Source of the DNA: Varroa destructor
Lineage: Eukaryota > Arthropoda > Arachnida > Mesostigmata > Varroidae
Direction of reading: 5' to 3'
Assembly: GCF_002443255.2 (NCBI RefSeq)
Contig: NW_019211459.1
Coordinates: forward strand, 23,156,330-23,220,329
Length of the DNA stretch: 64,000 bases
The translations under genes were made by a program, and so were the position numbers. Below are positions 21,531-34,214 of this stretch, piece by piece. The first letter of the stretch is position 1. Every line of letters begins with the position of its first letter. Under the pieces are notes generated by a model that saw only the letters and a program-made list of their open reading frames with translations, did no database searches and was not told the DNA's origin.

Positions 21531-24260
21531 CTAAAGCCTTATCATTGCACCTATATTGTTGACAATCTTTCATACCTTTTTAACCAACGAGTGTGTAACG
21601 TATTTTGGACTTTACAGTAGTGCTTCCCAGCTGCTGACCAGATCACATTCTCTGTCATCTTTAATATAATTTATAACGGCCTACCATACGATAAATTGTC
21701 TGCTTGTGCCTCGTAGATCTCTTTCTAGCATCTCCTAAGCAAGAGTGGTCTCAAATGCCGAGATGATGGTCAGCCTGGGCCCATTTAGCCGTTGTTTGGT
21801 ATATGTATTTGCGTACCCGCCTGTGCTACTTGCATCTGAATCTGGTCAATCACCTCTTTTGCTGCGACGACAACAACGACGCCGTCAGCCGCGATCGGTG
21901 TACAAGACAATGCCACTAGTTTGGGTTCTGAGTGTAGGTAGAGCCTTGGGGTAGTCATGACGCGCGGAGGGGTATCGGAAGGCAATAGAAGCATGTGGGG
22001 GAGCATGTGTGTGGGACAGGCAAGGGGCAGCATATCAGAGACTGACTGGCTGACGGCTGCGTGACTGGAGAAGTGCTGCTGGTAGTGGTAGCAAATATCA
22101 GAAAAGCTAAATGCCGCTGTTGCCGCTCGTGCAAAGTATGGCCAGTCAGCCTGCCGTTGTCGGCGACTCCTAAGTCTTAGCCAGACTCTGAGCCTAAGAG
22201 TAAGCGAATGGCAGTGACTACGGGCGAGACATGAGCCAATAACAGCAGAAGCAGCAGAGGCAGTCACACCAGCGGGCCGGTAGCGTGCTACAGGATTCGG
22301 GACGCCCGCGGCGGCAGCGCTGGCAACAGCAGCAAGAGAAGCAGTAGCAGCGTTCTTTCTCGTAGTGTTATCCCTATCAGAGAGAACTTCGGGGGATTAT
22401 TTAAGTTTACCTTTATTCTTCTCTTTGGCCAGGTTGACATTGATGGATCGAGGGGCCGGCGGGAAGAGCGGATGAGATCGTAGAAGACGGTGAACAGAAG
22501 GGGTGCACGGTACGCAGGGGGTGGCAGGCTGGTAACGACTGCTGTGGAAGAAAAAGAAGGTACGCTGGGGACTATTCCCTCCATGCCCCACGTCCCTTTC
22601 CCGACACTCGGTAAAAGTGGGGACCCGCACACACATGGACGCACACTACTGCTTTGGTTATTGCTGCTACTAGGAGGGGGATTCGTATGGTACGACAGAG
22701 CAAGAGCCCCGATGGCGGCAGCAATGAGCGACGCGCCGGTAAGGGAACGGGTACAGCATACAGCACGGCTGGCAAATATATGTATATATAGGACGAAGGT
22801 AACTGGGTAACTGTACACAACGGATAGCCGCGCCACTGCAGCGTGTAGGACCGTATAGCCGTGCTCAACACAGCCGTAGTAGCGATGGAAGTAGCGTGAG
22901 ATACCGGGCACAGCGAGTCAGTTGAAGGGCAAGTCCGAATAATAGAGCACACAGACAGAAAGCGAGTGTGAGGAGGAAAAGCGGGGCGCTACAAAGCCGT
23001 TTCTCGTTTACGGCTAGCTAACTTGGAGTAGCTGCTCTGGCCACGAAATGATTGGACCGCCTCCGTCACTGGCAGTAGTAGCAGCAGCGCTACGATGGAC
23101 AGCAGTGGAAGCAAGGAAAGGTACCCGGAGGAGTTTGAACGGGACGCCAGGCGAGCGTCCCGCTGCCTCTACCTATAACCGGGATAAATAGGGAACAGGA
23201 AACTCCTAAAAGGGGCAACCTAAGGGGCTGTGAGGATAAATAGATAGTAGCGGAACGAAGGGGTAAGCGGGAACGTTCGACAATGGGGACGAATCGGAGT
23301 CTCTACCAGAGAGAAGGGGACAGGACTATGTAGAAAAAGCGTATAGAAAAGCCGTGGGATAACTGGGTGAGGATAGGGGCAAATAGGATATCTGAAGGCC
23401 TGAAGGAATAAATAGGAAGAAGAGTAGCTAAGGCAATAGGTGGAACAAACGGGCCTTCAGGCGAGTCGGCTAGCAGGGCGGCCATACAAAGCCGAGTCGA
23501 GCCGAACTGCTGTAGAGCCATGGCCGGCGCATCGGTCCACCGATAGCACTGAGCGGGCCTATGCTTGAACAGGCCTAGCATAGGCTGCCTGCCATAGGAT
23601 AAATATCAAGTAGAGGAAAATGAAGAAGAAGAACAAGAGGCGAGGAGAAGCAAATAGAGGAAGAAAGGACTCCGTTTAGGAGAGCACGTGGGTGCCGCCG
23701 TGAGGCTAGGTGCGCCGACTAAGGCTTCACGGCAGAATACGACCACCATTGCTAAGACCTCAATAGACAACGCTTTGCCTGCCGCGACTACCTTTGTGTT
23801 CTGTGGCGACGGCGGCAGAGCCAGGAATGCTCTTGGTGTTCCCGTTGTAGTTCCGAGTTAGCAAAGAAGGAGGCAAGCATTAAGTGAACCGGTAGCGTGC
23901 ACACCTTACATTGCCACCCCGCTACACCCAGGCCACCCTGACACCTGTTTAAGGATCACTGATGGCATCGAAGAAGAAGAAGTGCCCAACAAGACGAAGA
24001 CCGGATCAAGCAAAGGGCGCTGAAAAAGTTAGACGAACAGGAAAAAGGCGAAAAGGACCGCGCCACTGAGTGAGCCGCAGGGACGTCGAAGGACACTGAG
24101 AAAAAAAAAAAGAGAAGTTCTAGGTGCCTGACCGTCTGTGGCTGCCGACATTGCCGGGCAGAATTGAACTGTGCTGGTACCGTCAAAATACACAGCATGA
24201 AGACAAAAGCGTCTTCGTTGACAGCATCTTCTTCTCTGATCAGAACAGCTAGCAATTAAG

Positions 24261-25265
24261 GCCAGTTCAATAAAAATACGCTACTTTTTCCGACTGTATT
24301 GCTGCGATTACTGGCATTGGTAAGCGATTGGTGGGTCAAGCATCATAGCGATGATCAACTAGACTTATTCGTTTAGGAAACACAATGGATAGTCATTAAT
24401 GGAAAGAGTGGGGCAATCGATGATATCGTACGATAACGATATCGCATTGGAAGTCAAAAAGATAGTTGTGTGGAGTAAGTTCTACTTTTTTGTACACAAT
24501 CAGATTAATTTTAATATATACGAACCGAACAAGGGTGAGAGATAACACTGCTGGCAGTCATACGCTAATCCTCACATCGATGTATATTTATCAGGAATTA
24601 ATAACAAAAAAAAAAAGAGGGCACACACGGAATGTTAATATATGAGAAATATATAGCCTAATTGCACTCATAATATTTAAAAGAATATGGCGCTTTCCGT
24701 TAACAACGAAGATAAAAAGCAACGCAGTTCGATTTCACTCTACCGCATTTCAACTAGGCTAAACTCTTGCGCATAGCTTGTACATGTTTGTTTGCGGAGC
24801 AGATTCTTCGCGAATTTCAATGGGAACACACAATCATTATCATATAGTATAGCATAATCACATAAGTGCCTTTTATGACCGTTGTGGACGACGCAGTCAC
24901 GACTTCGGTATAGACGTAGATTGCTAGTACGTAAGGATGGCTCGTTTACAAAAACTTTTCCATTTTTTTTTTAATTATTAGAATCGTTAGGCTAATGAGA
25001 AAACTGATTGAATTAGTGATAATTAGATTTAAGCGATTATAGAGCTATTTTGTCGTTTGCTGCGACAACATACGGATGTCTGCTCAATGCAACGGCCAAC
25101 AACCGAACTATTTCTCATGGTCAGTCAGTCTGGTCCGTGAGCGATGACCTCCTGTTACCTTGTCGGCACACTACAGCCCCCACTAGAAGTTCCAAGTGGG
25201 CGCATATCCTGTGGAAGAGATGGCTGGAAAGAGCTGCCTCTCGCAAAAGAATGCATCGGGGCTAC
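24261..25265. other. AT-rich spacer
   Basis: No coding signal. Contains an A12 run near 24606 and an imperfect GATATCG palindrome near 24422-24445. Confidence 0.4.
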
Positions 25266-25559
25266 CTAGTTACCTGGCCGAAAGACGACAGTTCTCGGTG
25301 CGTATGCTGACAGGCGATCTCCATATACCGATATCGTTCCTCCAATGTCAGCAACGGTCCGAAGCCTGGGATCGTCTTGACTTACGAGCGATCGAAGCGT
25401 TTCCGAATCGGGCGACCCCAGAACACCCACGTTTGCTGTACCTACCCCCCAGACCTTACTCATACCACACTCTGCCTCCAAGTAGCCGGCTTGCCCCTTG
25501 CCGTGGCAATTCCCTTTAAGCACTCCATCGTTGTGTGGCCGTTGCTCGTGAGCCTTTAT
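25266..25559 (-). CDS. coding-like ORF without ATG, strand uncertain
   Basis: The minus strand is open for about 98 codons to a TAG at 25266, with strong GNN/RNY bias (pieces such as VWGVGTANVGVLGSPDSETL and TVADIGGTISVYGD). No ATG lies near its 5' end and no clean acceptor was found. The plus strand also has codon-biased frames here, because RNY bias mirrors onto the opposite strand, so orientation is undecided. No domain recognised. Confidence 0.22.
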   Translation of the reverse strand: MKAHEQRPHNDGVLKGNCHGKGQAGYLEAECGMSKVWGVGTANVGVLGSPDSETLRSLVSQDDPRLRTVADIGGTISVYGDRLSAYAPRTVVFRPGN

Positions 25560-25725
25560 AACCCACTACCTGCGCCCATCGGCAATGCCACCACAAGCCA
25601 GCATTTGCCCCATTGTTTCCCTCAGCGATGCCTGCCTTCCCCTAATGTCCCTGTTGTCCTTCCGTACGCTGGTCTTCTTGCGCTGCATGCTGATCGTCCC
25701 TTCGTCCACCCTCCCCGACGTGCAG

Positions 25726-25863
25726 AGTCCCATATGGCTGCTATCCGATCAGGAGTTGACAGATGATAAGAAGCTATTGATAGCGTTAATTATATACACC
25801 ACGGTGGCCGACCGGTTCCGCGGCCGGGGTGCGTCACCAAGATCAGAAGCAGTTGTGGAGTAA
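25726..25863 (+). CDS. candidate terminal exon, 45 codons, gene unknown
   Basis: A pyrimidine-rich stretch of about 80 nt ends CGACGTGCAG, then a frame starting on a codon boundary runs to TAA at 25863. The peptide (SPIWLLSDQELTDDKKLLIA, then LIIYTTVADRFRGRG) reads like an amphipathic helix followed by a basic tail. The same frame is open upstream to an ATG at 25585, giving a 92-codon ORF, but the upstream residues are encoded by the pyrimidine tract and look non-coding. Family unknown; upstream exons not found. Confidence 0.42.
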   Translation, partial: SPIWLLSDQELTDDKKLLIALIIYTTVADRFRGRGASPRSEAVVE

Positions 25864-28246
25864 AGGTAAAGCAGGTCGAGCTCAAGGCATCCGCATTGCT
25901 TGCTGCCTGGCTAACTTAGTGGGTAGCCGACGCTCGTTCGGATTCCCCTGTTATCCGTCTCTGTACAAACCACGCAACCGGCATCAGCCTAAAGGGAGAC
26001 ACGGGCGTTTTGCGCGTCTGCTCATGGCAGACACATACCCCCAAATAGGTAGCGTGTCTGAGAAGAAATTGGGATTGAGGATCTGAAGAAGTTGGATAGA
26101 AAAGTGGGGAAGAAGGGGAGAAGGGAGCGACACAACATAAGCCTCAAGGAGGAAGGGGGTCGAACGTACCTGGCTGACCAAATTATGTCCTGTCGATGCT
26201 GGTTATCCGTTCGTTCAGAGGGTGGACACGCCGTCAATGATGTTATTGACTACATTAGTATCCACATGATTACCTTAAGTGGTAGTGTTTTTCTGTTCAG
26301 TCTAGAAAAACTGCTTTGGACAAAACACGAAACAAATTTATTTATCTACTTATTTTGCAGGACAGTCAATGTTCGTATACAGTTTTAGTATATACTTATT
26401 AACCAACAGTCGCGTCTTAGTAGCAAAAAATTAATCTTTTTAAAATAATTTTATTGTCCCAGCAACTGCACACCTATTTTATTGCTCTGCAGGAAGTGTA
26501 TTTTTTTATTTCATTCTAAGCGACCATTTCAATAAATTTATAATTAGAGATACTTCTTCCTTAATTGAGAAAGCTATAGTTAAGGCTATATACAGGCGAA
26601 TACCGCCCGTACTTTGCCCTTTTCTTTGAGAAACGTTAAACAAACCTGGCGCCCACTACTTGGGACAAAAAACTTTTCCCAGACATATATCCACTCCGTT
26701 CACTTATTACCTTTAGGAATTTGACTTACAAAGTCATCCGGTTCAGCCTAGGTAGGGATTATCAAAAGCATCGGTCTGACCTTAGAAGGACACAGCGTCT
26801 GCGGGGCACCGGTGAACCTCCTGACTCGGAGCAACCAGTCGACTGCGTTAACTCGTTCGTTCCGTTTCCCACGGAATGCCATCCATGACTGAATTTCAAT
26901 ACGATACGAAAAGCGAGCCTACCTTCGTTCCCCGAATTGCTTTGTAGTTGTTGTTGCAAATCCCAGAACCGAACCAATTCTGAATGAACGTACTTGTTAC
27001 TGGATGGATAACACAGCAATGGACCAGTGACTTCCACATTTACTCTTACCTTGCTTGTTGTTCTGTATGGGCGTTGCCCCGTTCACCATCTGGGTTCTCC
27101 GTCGATATCCACTTTTCTTTCAACTTCAATCCCTACCTTTACCTAAACCTGGACCAGCCGGTTCTTCTTTTTTCGTTGTCGCTACCACCGGCTCTGATGC
27201 CTCACCGACTGCTCAGCTGCTCAGTAGCTGGTGCCGGTGGAAGGCCTGGAGAAGAAAAGGACTACAGTGGAAGGAGCCAATGGGCGGAGGTGTACGGTTG
27301 GTCTCTTTGTTCGCAGTTATCAATGGGACACTGGAGGCCTAGCGACTTCTATTGCTTATCAATTGAGTGAGTGTGTGCGATGCCATCCGCCGCTACAGAT
27401 TGACAAACGCCAGGGTCGTGCCTGGCTGCTAGTTTGGCGAGCGTTCTGCGTGTCGGAGCTAGCGGATCACCCCACTCACAGGTACCCCGAAAAGTTATCC
27501 TTTTCTGTCGACCTGCCTTGTGGTTTTACCTTGTTCGAGGAGGAGAGAAAACGCCAAAGGGAAGGGGGAACTCGGGTTGAAAAACTTGCCCCACTAAACA
27601 TCCAACCATTTAGTCTTTACCGGCTTCTGCTTAGCGTAAGCAGTCGCTGTGTTGGTCGCTAATGTGACTTGGGACATTTGAAGCTACACCAGCTATCCAT
27701 GAGCACCGCCATTATTCAAATATGAGCGTCGCATATTCCTCCTGCATCACCGGCCCCCACTTCTAATGGGGGGAAATACATACTGTAACCGTGTCGTTCA
27801 GTGCAAGTCGTACTGGAATAGATAATTTTCACCTTACGCTCATCCACTCAACTTAAGTAAGCGAGCGGACATTAGAGACAGGCGTGCATGTGTGCGTTTA
27901 TTGATTTAGCCTGGAACATGCATCCTTATGTGATATTTAGTTTAGCCAAGATAGTTAACTTTGAGCCAATATTTAGCTGGTCACAAACTGCATGGATTCC
28001 AATAATTGGACAAATGTATGAATACTTGGAAGTATTCATACAACTATCCACACTATAATGGTGGATCGGGAACGTATACTGTCCCAGCTCTGATATACCT
28101 AATGTGTGATAAAAATGTCATCGAAGGCAATCATGTTATACAAGAATGCCACTCGCATTGGCTGAAGTCCAACTCAAGTGGGTTACGTTCGCTACATACG
28201 GACACATCTCGTACAAGTATAACACACGGAGACGTTTCCTCAAATA
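25864..28246. other. no supported gene
   Basis: GC-richer parts (25.9-26.2 and 26.8-27.7 kb) hold overlapping open frames in several phases, including 27231-27662 (143 codons). None has a recognised domain or matching acceptor and donor. 26.4-26.7 and 27.7-28.2 kb are AT-rich. Confidence 0.3.
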
Positions 28247-28275
28247 GATATATATATATATATATACATATATAA
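28247..28275. repeat. (TA)n microsatellite, interrupted
   Basis: TA dinucleotides interrupted by a single CA step. Confidence 0.85.
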
Positions 28276-28742
28276 AAAATACATAAAAAAGATATAAAGC
28301 ACTACTGGAATATAATCCTCTGTTTATTGACTAATCAACTTCTGTATTTCAGGTGAGTTCCGTAACAGTTCCGGTTAAATCGGGTCACGCTCAGCTATCT
28401 CAGTATATCGAAAATTACGAAGGAAGAATGACTGTTAAGTCTCTGCGAGCGCATTATTCGCTAAACAAACATTATTCGGTTTTTGATTTTCTGTGCGACA
28501 TTGGTAAGCAATAAAAAATTCTTAAAAATTGTATATGCAGAAATCCTTGATAGACGTAGAGATATCGAGGAAATAAGAGGTCAGCTGAGGTAAACAAATA
28601 ACCGACTCGAATAGAAATAAAATTGAGAGATTGGTTTGTTTCTGCTACTTAATTCCTATCCATATATATATCCTTTATTTATTAAATCGCTGCACTTGGG
28701 GGGTAAAAAATAATATAAATTAAGGTATATTTCAAGTGTCCT

Positions 28743-28764
28743 ATTATTATTATTATTATTATTA
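28743..28764. repeat. (ATT)n microsatellite
   Basis: About seven tandem ATT units. Confidence 0.9.
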
Positions 28765-30057
28765 TATGTAATGTTTGCCTGACAAAAACTTTTTGGAAAA
28801 TGGATTGGAAAGACATTATTAGTGTATCTATAACCTATGCTTTACACGATTAATGGATCTTTGGCAGGTATGCGGAAACGTTCCAATCAGCCTTTAAGGG
28901 GCCAAACCCATCTAGGTTGTCATTTTTTGATTTTAGATGCGTCCGCCACCTAGTGGCCTTTTGTTCTTAAGGCATCAGCGATAAATTCATAAAAAACTTA
29001 CTAACTAAAGATGCCACGGATAGATGCATGAATCGCTAACAGCTCTTAGGTATCTGATAGCCGATTAGGTAGAAGGGTGGATAAAATGCCGAACTCAAAA
29101 CCATAAATTCTCTTGAGGCTTAATAATTTTCTAAAACGATTTGAGCTCGTCCTCTGTGCTGTTGGTCTACTATTATGAACTACTAGATGATGATACTATT
29201 TACTCAAAATTTGCCGAAATGGATCCCTAGCGTCGCGTAAGCATTATTACCTATAGTAGAAATATTGACGTTGAGAAGGTTCAGTTCTTAAAAAAGGCAT
29301 AGGCAAGCAATAAGTGTTATAGATTAGGAGCCGATTGTTCTGAAAATCACGACAGGGCCATCCAAAAGGACAAACCTATTCATTAAAAAGTCGATTTAAC
29401 CGAGACCTACAGAAAAACGCCTATCTTTTTTTCAATACAACAATGAGCATCAAGCATATGTGCAAATATTTGATACTGTCGCACACGACCAAACAGACGT
29501 CCTGAACAAAAATACATTGTATATTCGTCCATTTAGTCACATCTATATATCTTCAGCTTTAGCACTACATAGGGTCTGATATATCTAGTGAAAATCACAC
29601 CAACGTCAGCGTTTGCTCAACAGATAGGTGACGATATTGAATAGGAGTTAGGTTTGACAAGAAACATACAAGCGTCATTTCAATGCTGTGTTATAGTACA
29701 TATAATACAATGCTGTATTAATTATATATATGATTTTTTACTAACTAGATTTTCCACTACCCAGTAACATACTCTACGACGCTAAATAGATTTTACTAGA
29801 CGTTGTACCTACACATTGGCTTATGGTGGTCCCACGTCTACAAACGACCGCGAGCTCCTGTAACAGAATAAAGCTTGGGCGCACGTCCAGGTATTCCTTT
29901 GAGATTTTTTATGCTAGCAAGGGGCTATAGCGTGTTGTTGTCCAAGGAACGAAGTCGTTGAATTGGCTCACCGCCTCGTCAGTAAAAGCTGACCCTGCGG
30001 CGTCGAGATAAGCTCTTGAAGTTATAGTAATCATGACCGATAGCTGACACCTCACGA

Positions 30058-30094
30058 CCTCACTGAGTGAATAGCGTGGCCAAACTCAGTGAGG
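30058..30094. repeat. perfect 11-bp inverted repeat, 15-nt spacer
   Basis: CCTCACTGAGT at 30058-30068 is the exact reverse complement of ACTCAGTGAGG at 30084-30094. The arms are GC-richer than the surrounding DNA, so a hairpin would be stable. Confidence 0.85.
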
Positions 30095-31949
30095 GCCGAC
30101 AAAATTGCAGCTGCTATCCTGACGACAACCTGATGACCGAAAAGGAACGTTCGGCTATAATAAAAAAGGTACTAAAGATGCTGTTAGCTGCAAGAGATAA
30201 TTTTAGGGATATGTGTTTACTTACGCAGTATGGGTAAGATTAGAGATAAAAAAAAAAGTAGGTACCAACAAGACATTAGTACTGATCTGAAAAGACGCTC
30301 GGTTGTATTGAATTCCAAAAAAGGAATATTGCAACATCGATGTGTGAAAAAGATTATGTCGAATCCGTGCATCTAATTAGGTTCATCTGCTTACAATGTA
30401 TACGTATAGATCGTTTATTATCATTAACGAGCTCGGGGCAAAATACCACTGACAGGATCGTCGTACGCAACAGGGAAATACTAAGCGTATATTTTTTCAT
30501 CTATCTTGCTTAAATGTTTAAAAAAATATTACTGAGAACGAAGTAATCAGCGTCTTATAGAATATTCTGCCAACCAGCTGAATGAAATTAAAGATTTCGA
30601 GAGTTCACTTTTATTTCGTCACGTACAGTCTCATCGTGTAAAGTGTATGGTTTATTTATCCTAATACGGAAAAAGGATGGCTTTATTTAAACCGGAAACC
30701 CACGTAAAAATATTCGTAATGAACGTGCCTGATCAAAATGTTTTTGTTGTCATTCACTGGTTTACATAGCGGGCATCTTGACAAGGCAAGACAAACAGCT
30801 TGAATCACTAGATGCTTAGGATCCACATATGTGTAAAGTAATTTCTATATATATAAGCAAGTTTATTGGGATGTGCACAGTCATGTGCTCTGCCGAAAGG
30901 CTTACGCTCGATCCTAGACTAACATAAATTGTACAGATATACACTACAAGGAAAATAGCTTAGGAAGGGAAAATTTGAATCTCAGAAACACCAAAAAGTG
31001 ACGAATGAAAGAGAAACAATCAGAATCACATATGTATAATAAAGTCCGTCATTTAATTCGACTAGAAAGTAACCACTGAAGGAGAGCTTGTCTGTCCTCT
31101 AACTATTGCGAAGCTCGACGGGACTTGGCGACTTTTACGCTGGCTGGCAAAATCTGTAGCAAAACATTAGTAGCAAAACGGGCCTTAAAACGACGTTTTT
31201 TCCTTAAATGACTGTATGTCAGAACATGATCGTTATGCCAGATCACAAAAGAAGAATAATGAGCCAATGTTTTTTTCACAACGACAAACTTTGCTAAATA
31301 TCATCTCCAATAGCGGGCGCCATTACGCGTAAACGTCATAGTACGTGCGGGTATCGTCGAACGCTTCGTGAAGCAACACTTACATCTCAAGCGTAGCCCC
31401 AGCATTTAGACTAACTGCCTTTTGAGTCAGTTGTTGTGAACACGTTACTGTAACATCTGCTGTTAACTATTGTTAGCCACGCCTGTTGTAGAATACGTAC
31501 GGAATGGCTGAAACGGGGGCCAGTTTCAGGTGCCATATACGAAATTTACGGAACTTAGTGATTGCAGAAGTAATTCTGCTTTTGCCAGGAAGGTATGCAA
31601 TCCACGAAGTAGCAAAAACGCATCGCTTCTAGTCGCCATCGCAAATGGGCAGCCGCTGGTAAATCGGTTTTCAACCGTTTTTTGTTCCGTTATGCAATAC
31701 CAAGAAAATGGGTTTCTTTCTTGAGCAGGTCATACATTTGTATTACCTTTTATATTGTATTTAAATTGTTCGTTTGTTGTTGTTAGACTTCTTCGTTTAT
31801 TTAATCATAAGAGTAATAATAGCATATTTCTTTTTAATACAATATATATGTTGTTAGTGCTGGTAATATTATTAACGATCCTTTTTATAAATATTACAAT
31901 TTAACGGTACAAGTCGATAAAAAATAGTATATTTTATATATACTATTAC

Positions 31950-31952
<3 letters not shown>

Positions 31953-31983
<31 letters not shown>
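31953..31983. repeat. (TA)n microsatellite
   Basis: About 15 uninterrupted TA units in an AT-rich stretch. Confidence 0.9.
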
Positions 31984-31986
<3 letters not shown>

Positions 31987-34160
31987 AATTAATATAATAT
32001 AACAATCACACAGTCAGGCAAAAAAATATATAAATACAAACCATTGTATTTATTTTTAGCAATTATCCCTAATACAGTATGAGTAATTTTTAGTACAATC
32101 CTATTCATTTCTCACAATACGCTACCTCTATGGGTAAAACAACCTCTATATGATATATATACACGAATATTTTCAGCGCTAGAAGGAAATACTTTACACA
32201 TGTGTCCACCAAGTAGTTAAACCCAAAATAAACTGAAAAGACCTACTAAAAGGCATGGAAAGTACCAGCCTACGTGCCAGGGAAATAGCATTTTTAACCT
32301 AACTCACTAGTTAAAGATGGCGGCTAAAGCTAAAACCTAATGAAGGCTGCGGTTTCGCCAACGATGACCCGCCTAGCTAGCGGACATCGTCAATAGGGGG
32401 AGATGTAAGCGATTCTGGTGCAGAGCGTCAGTCGACCTCAGTGATCCTAGCTAATGGCAGATCGATATCACACACCCGAGGTCAACTTCAACGGAAAAAA
32501 CTGGTATGACCCGCTTCGATGTTCTACGCGCGCAGTCAAACTTTAGTATGTAACTCTTAGAATGATTTTTACAAATGTAGATTTCTGATCAACTCGTTTG
32601 TCGCCACTATTGAAAAAATAGACTTAAGTAACAAAGCAATACGCTTCCGTATTACTTTGAACACGTATTGAAACATAACAATTAAATAAGCTTTAGAACA
32701 TTTTTGTCAATAACGAGAAGATAAACCAGCTATAGCTAATATACATACTATGTTTCAATTGGAATAGACTAATTGACTATGGTATTTTGCCGTGACGTGA
32801 CCATAACACGTAGGCGCTTGTAATTGTATTGCTCATAAAGTAATATGTTTACACGTAGAGCTATGTTATGTCCTTCTTAACGACTCGGGAAGATTCACAC
32901 GTTCTCATCTACCATAAATAACATTATCGTTTGCGAACTATGCGATATTCAAATTCTGCTGAAGTATTGCAGTGTATTCCTCATATTTAGTTGCACTGAA
33001 TGTAGACCCCCGCTGAGTTCAGCAGCAGTCTTCACTGAGCCCCAGATTCCATTAGACAAACAGCAAATGACAACTTCCACTTCGATCTTGTCAGAGACGA
33101 CATTTTTACTTGTCAAGTATTTATGCTTGTCGCTGGATCGAGCCGTCTGTCTGAACATCAGTTCAGCTGGATTTGGTGCACAGCAACAGAGATACGAATA
33201 GCTCCGCCCCTGATGTGACCGAATCTCACCGATTAATTTAACAAAGAAAACGAACAGGCTACTGTAAATAATCTTTATCAACTTGCAAATTCCGCTCAAT
33301 TCAAATTAATTGCACATCAGTGGGACCCCTCGACGACTGATCCCCCTATTGGTGTAAATATAGGGGGTGGGGTAGTTGTAGGCCTCGCAAAAAGATCGTT
33401 GCCTCAGAAGCAGAAATTATCCCTCCAGCACGAAATTCGGAACAGCAGCTGACTGAAGTCAGTTTTTGTGCCTGTAAGCGTTCATCCAAGTTACACGACT
33501 TTAATAAAATTCATAAGATAACAATAATAATAGTACCACCAGTGATACAGAAGAAAGAAGGCTTCGTATCCCAGTTTCACCAGTAAAATACGCAACGTCG
33601 AAGTGCTAAATAGTAATAAGCTTTACTTGCTTCGTTATTATTATTATTGATTTTAAATCGACTATCGATCTGAGTTAACTTCAAATTTGTTTGCCACCTT
33701 ATGTTCTGTTGAATCACAAACCAGGGCTTTATATCAAGGTAATAAAGAAAGTCTCCGGCATTCGTTTGTGCTTATTTTGCTTGACCCACATATTGACCCG
33801 TAAGATACATTACGTGCCTCTGTGACGTGTAGTCTACTCTGATCCGTCATCGAATCCTAGTTGCCCTACCGTCGTATATAGCATGCATGTGCTTCACCAT
33901 TAGTTGTGAACGACCACGGGGGGCAACATTGCCTAATTCATCCGTCAATTCAAAAAATAACAAAATCAAGCAAGTCACGACTTCAGCAACAGCCATTTAT
34001 TTATCATCTTCCGACGTTATTGAATCTCACACTTTTCTACTTATCTGCTCGTATGCCAAAATACCTGTTTTCTTCACAGTCTGATATTGGCGCTTACGGC
34101 ACAAAAGTTGTCTGTAAAAAACCGTCTGTCGATCCATCATTGGCTTTACGCAACACTTGT

Positions 34161-34170
34161 CGTGTGTGTA

Positions 34171-34212
<42 letters not shown>

Positions 34213-34214
34213 CG
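34161..34214. repeat. (GT)n microsatellite
   Basis: Sixteen pure GT units at 34176-34208 flanked by imperfect GT/GC steps. The open frames on both strands across it are products of the repeat. Confidence 0.95.

Larger units (their letters stand above)
20041..24260. other. GC-rich, purine-biased block without recognisable protein
   Basis: The plus strand is visibly enriched in A and G (long runs such as GAAGAAGAAG and GGAAAGG), and GCAGCAG-like triplets are frequent at 22.0-23.2 kb. The longest open frames are on the minus strand (22288-22911, 207 codons; 21785-22267, 160 codons). Their products are Ser/Pro/Leu/Thr low-complexity with runs of Leu from CAG/CTG-type repeats and match nothing known. 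20.7-21.7 kb is AT-richer and holds repeat copy C. A long UTR, a regulatory region or a non-coding RNA would all fit. Confidence 0.3.
28276..34160. other. long AT-rich spacer or intron
   Basis: Almost 6 kb without a frame I can support. The longest open frame (32949-33299, minus, 116 codons) starts from TTG. The stretch holds the inverted repeat at 30058, TTA and TA microsatellites and many short A/T runs. Confidence 0.45.

Noticed and set aside
21785..22267. 160-codon minus-strand ORF
   Set aside because: No domain, repetitive composition, and no splice or start support.
22288..22911. 207-codon minus-strand ORF
   Set aside because: The product is low-complexity with Leu, Ser and Pro runs derived from purine-rich repeats, and overlapping frames on both strands are equally open.
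27231..27662. 143-codon plus-strand ORF
   Set aside because: Three overlapping frames are open in the same GC-rich stretch, and none has a domain or matching splice sites.
32949..33299. 116-codon minus-strand ORF in AT-rich DNA
   Set aside because: It starts at TTG, and its only ATG codons are internal. Codon pattern is mildly coding-like, but no acceptor or domain was found.
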